From Eutreptiella sp. 'Long Island Sound 2002' (lineage: Eukaryota > Euglenozoa > Euglenophyceae > Eutreptiales > Eutreptiaceae), in the NCBI GenBank assembly GCA_964036045.1, contig OZ038382.1:101868357-101932356 (forward strand): DNA of 64,000 bases, given 5' to 3'. Below, in pieces: positions 63,831 through 64,000 of the stretch. Within the stretch, counting starts at the first letter, position 1; every line of letters starts with the position of its first letter. Below the pieces are notes generated by a model. That model did no database searches and was not told the origin of the DNA. It worked only from the letters and a program-made list of their open reading frames with translations. The translations under genes were made by a program, and so were the position numbers.

Positions 63831-64000
63831 ATGAGTGGCTGAGTGCAAATTATCGCAGACACTGCGACCCACTCAGCACCCCTGCTCATCCCAAGCGCCC
63901 GAGGCGCCCCGGAACAAGCGCCACCGGCGTGTGGCCGGTACGGAGCGCTGAAGGATGGGCTCCCTGAGGGGGACATGGAGTGGGACATCGACGGAGGTGA
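63831..64000 (+). pseudogene. Probable continuation of the gag-like frame of 15514-17947
   Basis: Directly beyond the Gypsy-1 LTR an open plus-strand frame (EWLSANYRRHCDPL; a basic KRPRRPGTSATGVW part) is in phase with the frame cut at 17947 and runs to a TGA at 63965. An acidic phrase in the next frame (DGLPEGDMEWDIDGG) reaches the window end. In-phase openness over about 45 codons is modest evidence by itself. Confidence 0.35.

Overview
This window is transposon-dense nuclear DNA of a eukaryote. I could support no single-copy host gene in it. It holds Ty3/Gypsy elements with chromodomains, non-LTR retrotransposons with AP-type endonuclease (EN), reverse transcriptase (RT) and RNase H, LTRs, tRNA-primer binding sites and tandem repeats. 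There is no operon, Shine-Dalgarno site or prokaryotic gene layout. The PBS motifs look plant-type (TGGTAG.CAG, close to the initiator-Met complement). The Gypsy integrase and post-integrase region reminds me of charophyte algal elements such as those of Chara; that is recall, not a search, so read it as 'perhaps a charophyte-grade green alga'. Very GC-rich blocks (1-11655, 25180-40774, 57808-61317) alternate with more AT-rich ones, and the composition steps fall at element boundaries.

Layout. 1-11655 (minus): copy 1 of a GC-rich giant LINE family, here called LINE-A, cut by the left edge. 11656-12900 (plus): integrase and chromodomain remnant of a Gypsy element. 12901-14647: no gene seen. 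14648-15513: doubtful LTR. 15514-17947 (plus): gag-like coiled-coil reading frame, interrupted at 17947 and seemingly resuming at 63831.

17948-63830 reads best as one insertion stack, four levels deep. (1) A Gypsy element on the minus strand (Gypsy-1): 5' LTR, PBS, gag and protease lie at 61318-63830; RT, RNase H, integrase and 3' LTR lie at 17948-25179. (2) LINE-A copy 2 (plus) is inserted between its protease and RT at 25180-61317, flanked by a perfect 11-bp target-site duplication (TSD); the Gypsy frame resumes in phase across it. (3) A chromodomain LTR element (plus, 40775-57807) is inserted in the 3' coding part of LINE-A, with 5-bp TSDs (ccctc) and about 650-bp direct LTRs; the LINE-A frame again resumes in phase. 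(4) A second LINE (LINE-B, plus, about 42087-47100) sits in the gag region of that element, flanked by an 8-bp repeat.

Removing the nested pieces leaves a LINE-A of about 19.1 kb. In order it has a Thr/Asn-rich quasi-repeat leader, ORF1, a linker module, EN, RT, RNase H, a Cys/His finger, a separate zinc-ribbon ORF, a Pro/His-rich ORF, a further unknown ORF, a 65-bp minisatellite and an (acct)n end. The level-3 element carries an 'NPPF' domain like the methyltransferase-like domain of DIRS elements, between protease and RT. Most elements carry stops, frameshifts or lost catalytic residues. The LINE-B ORF1 and EN frames and the level-3 integrase are the best preserved.
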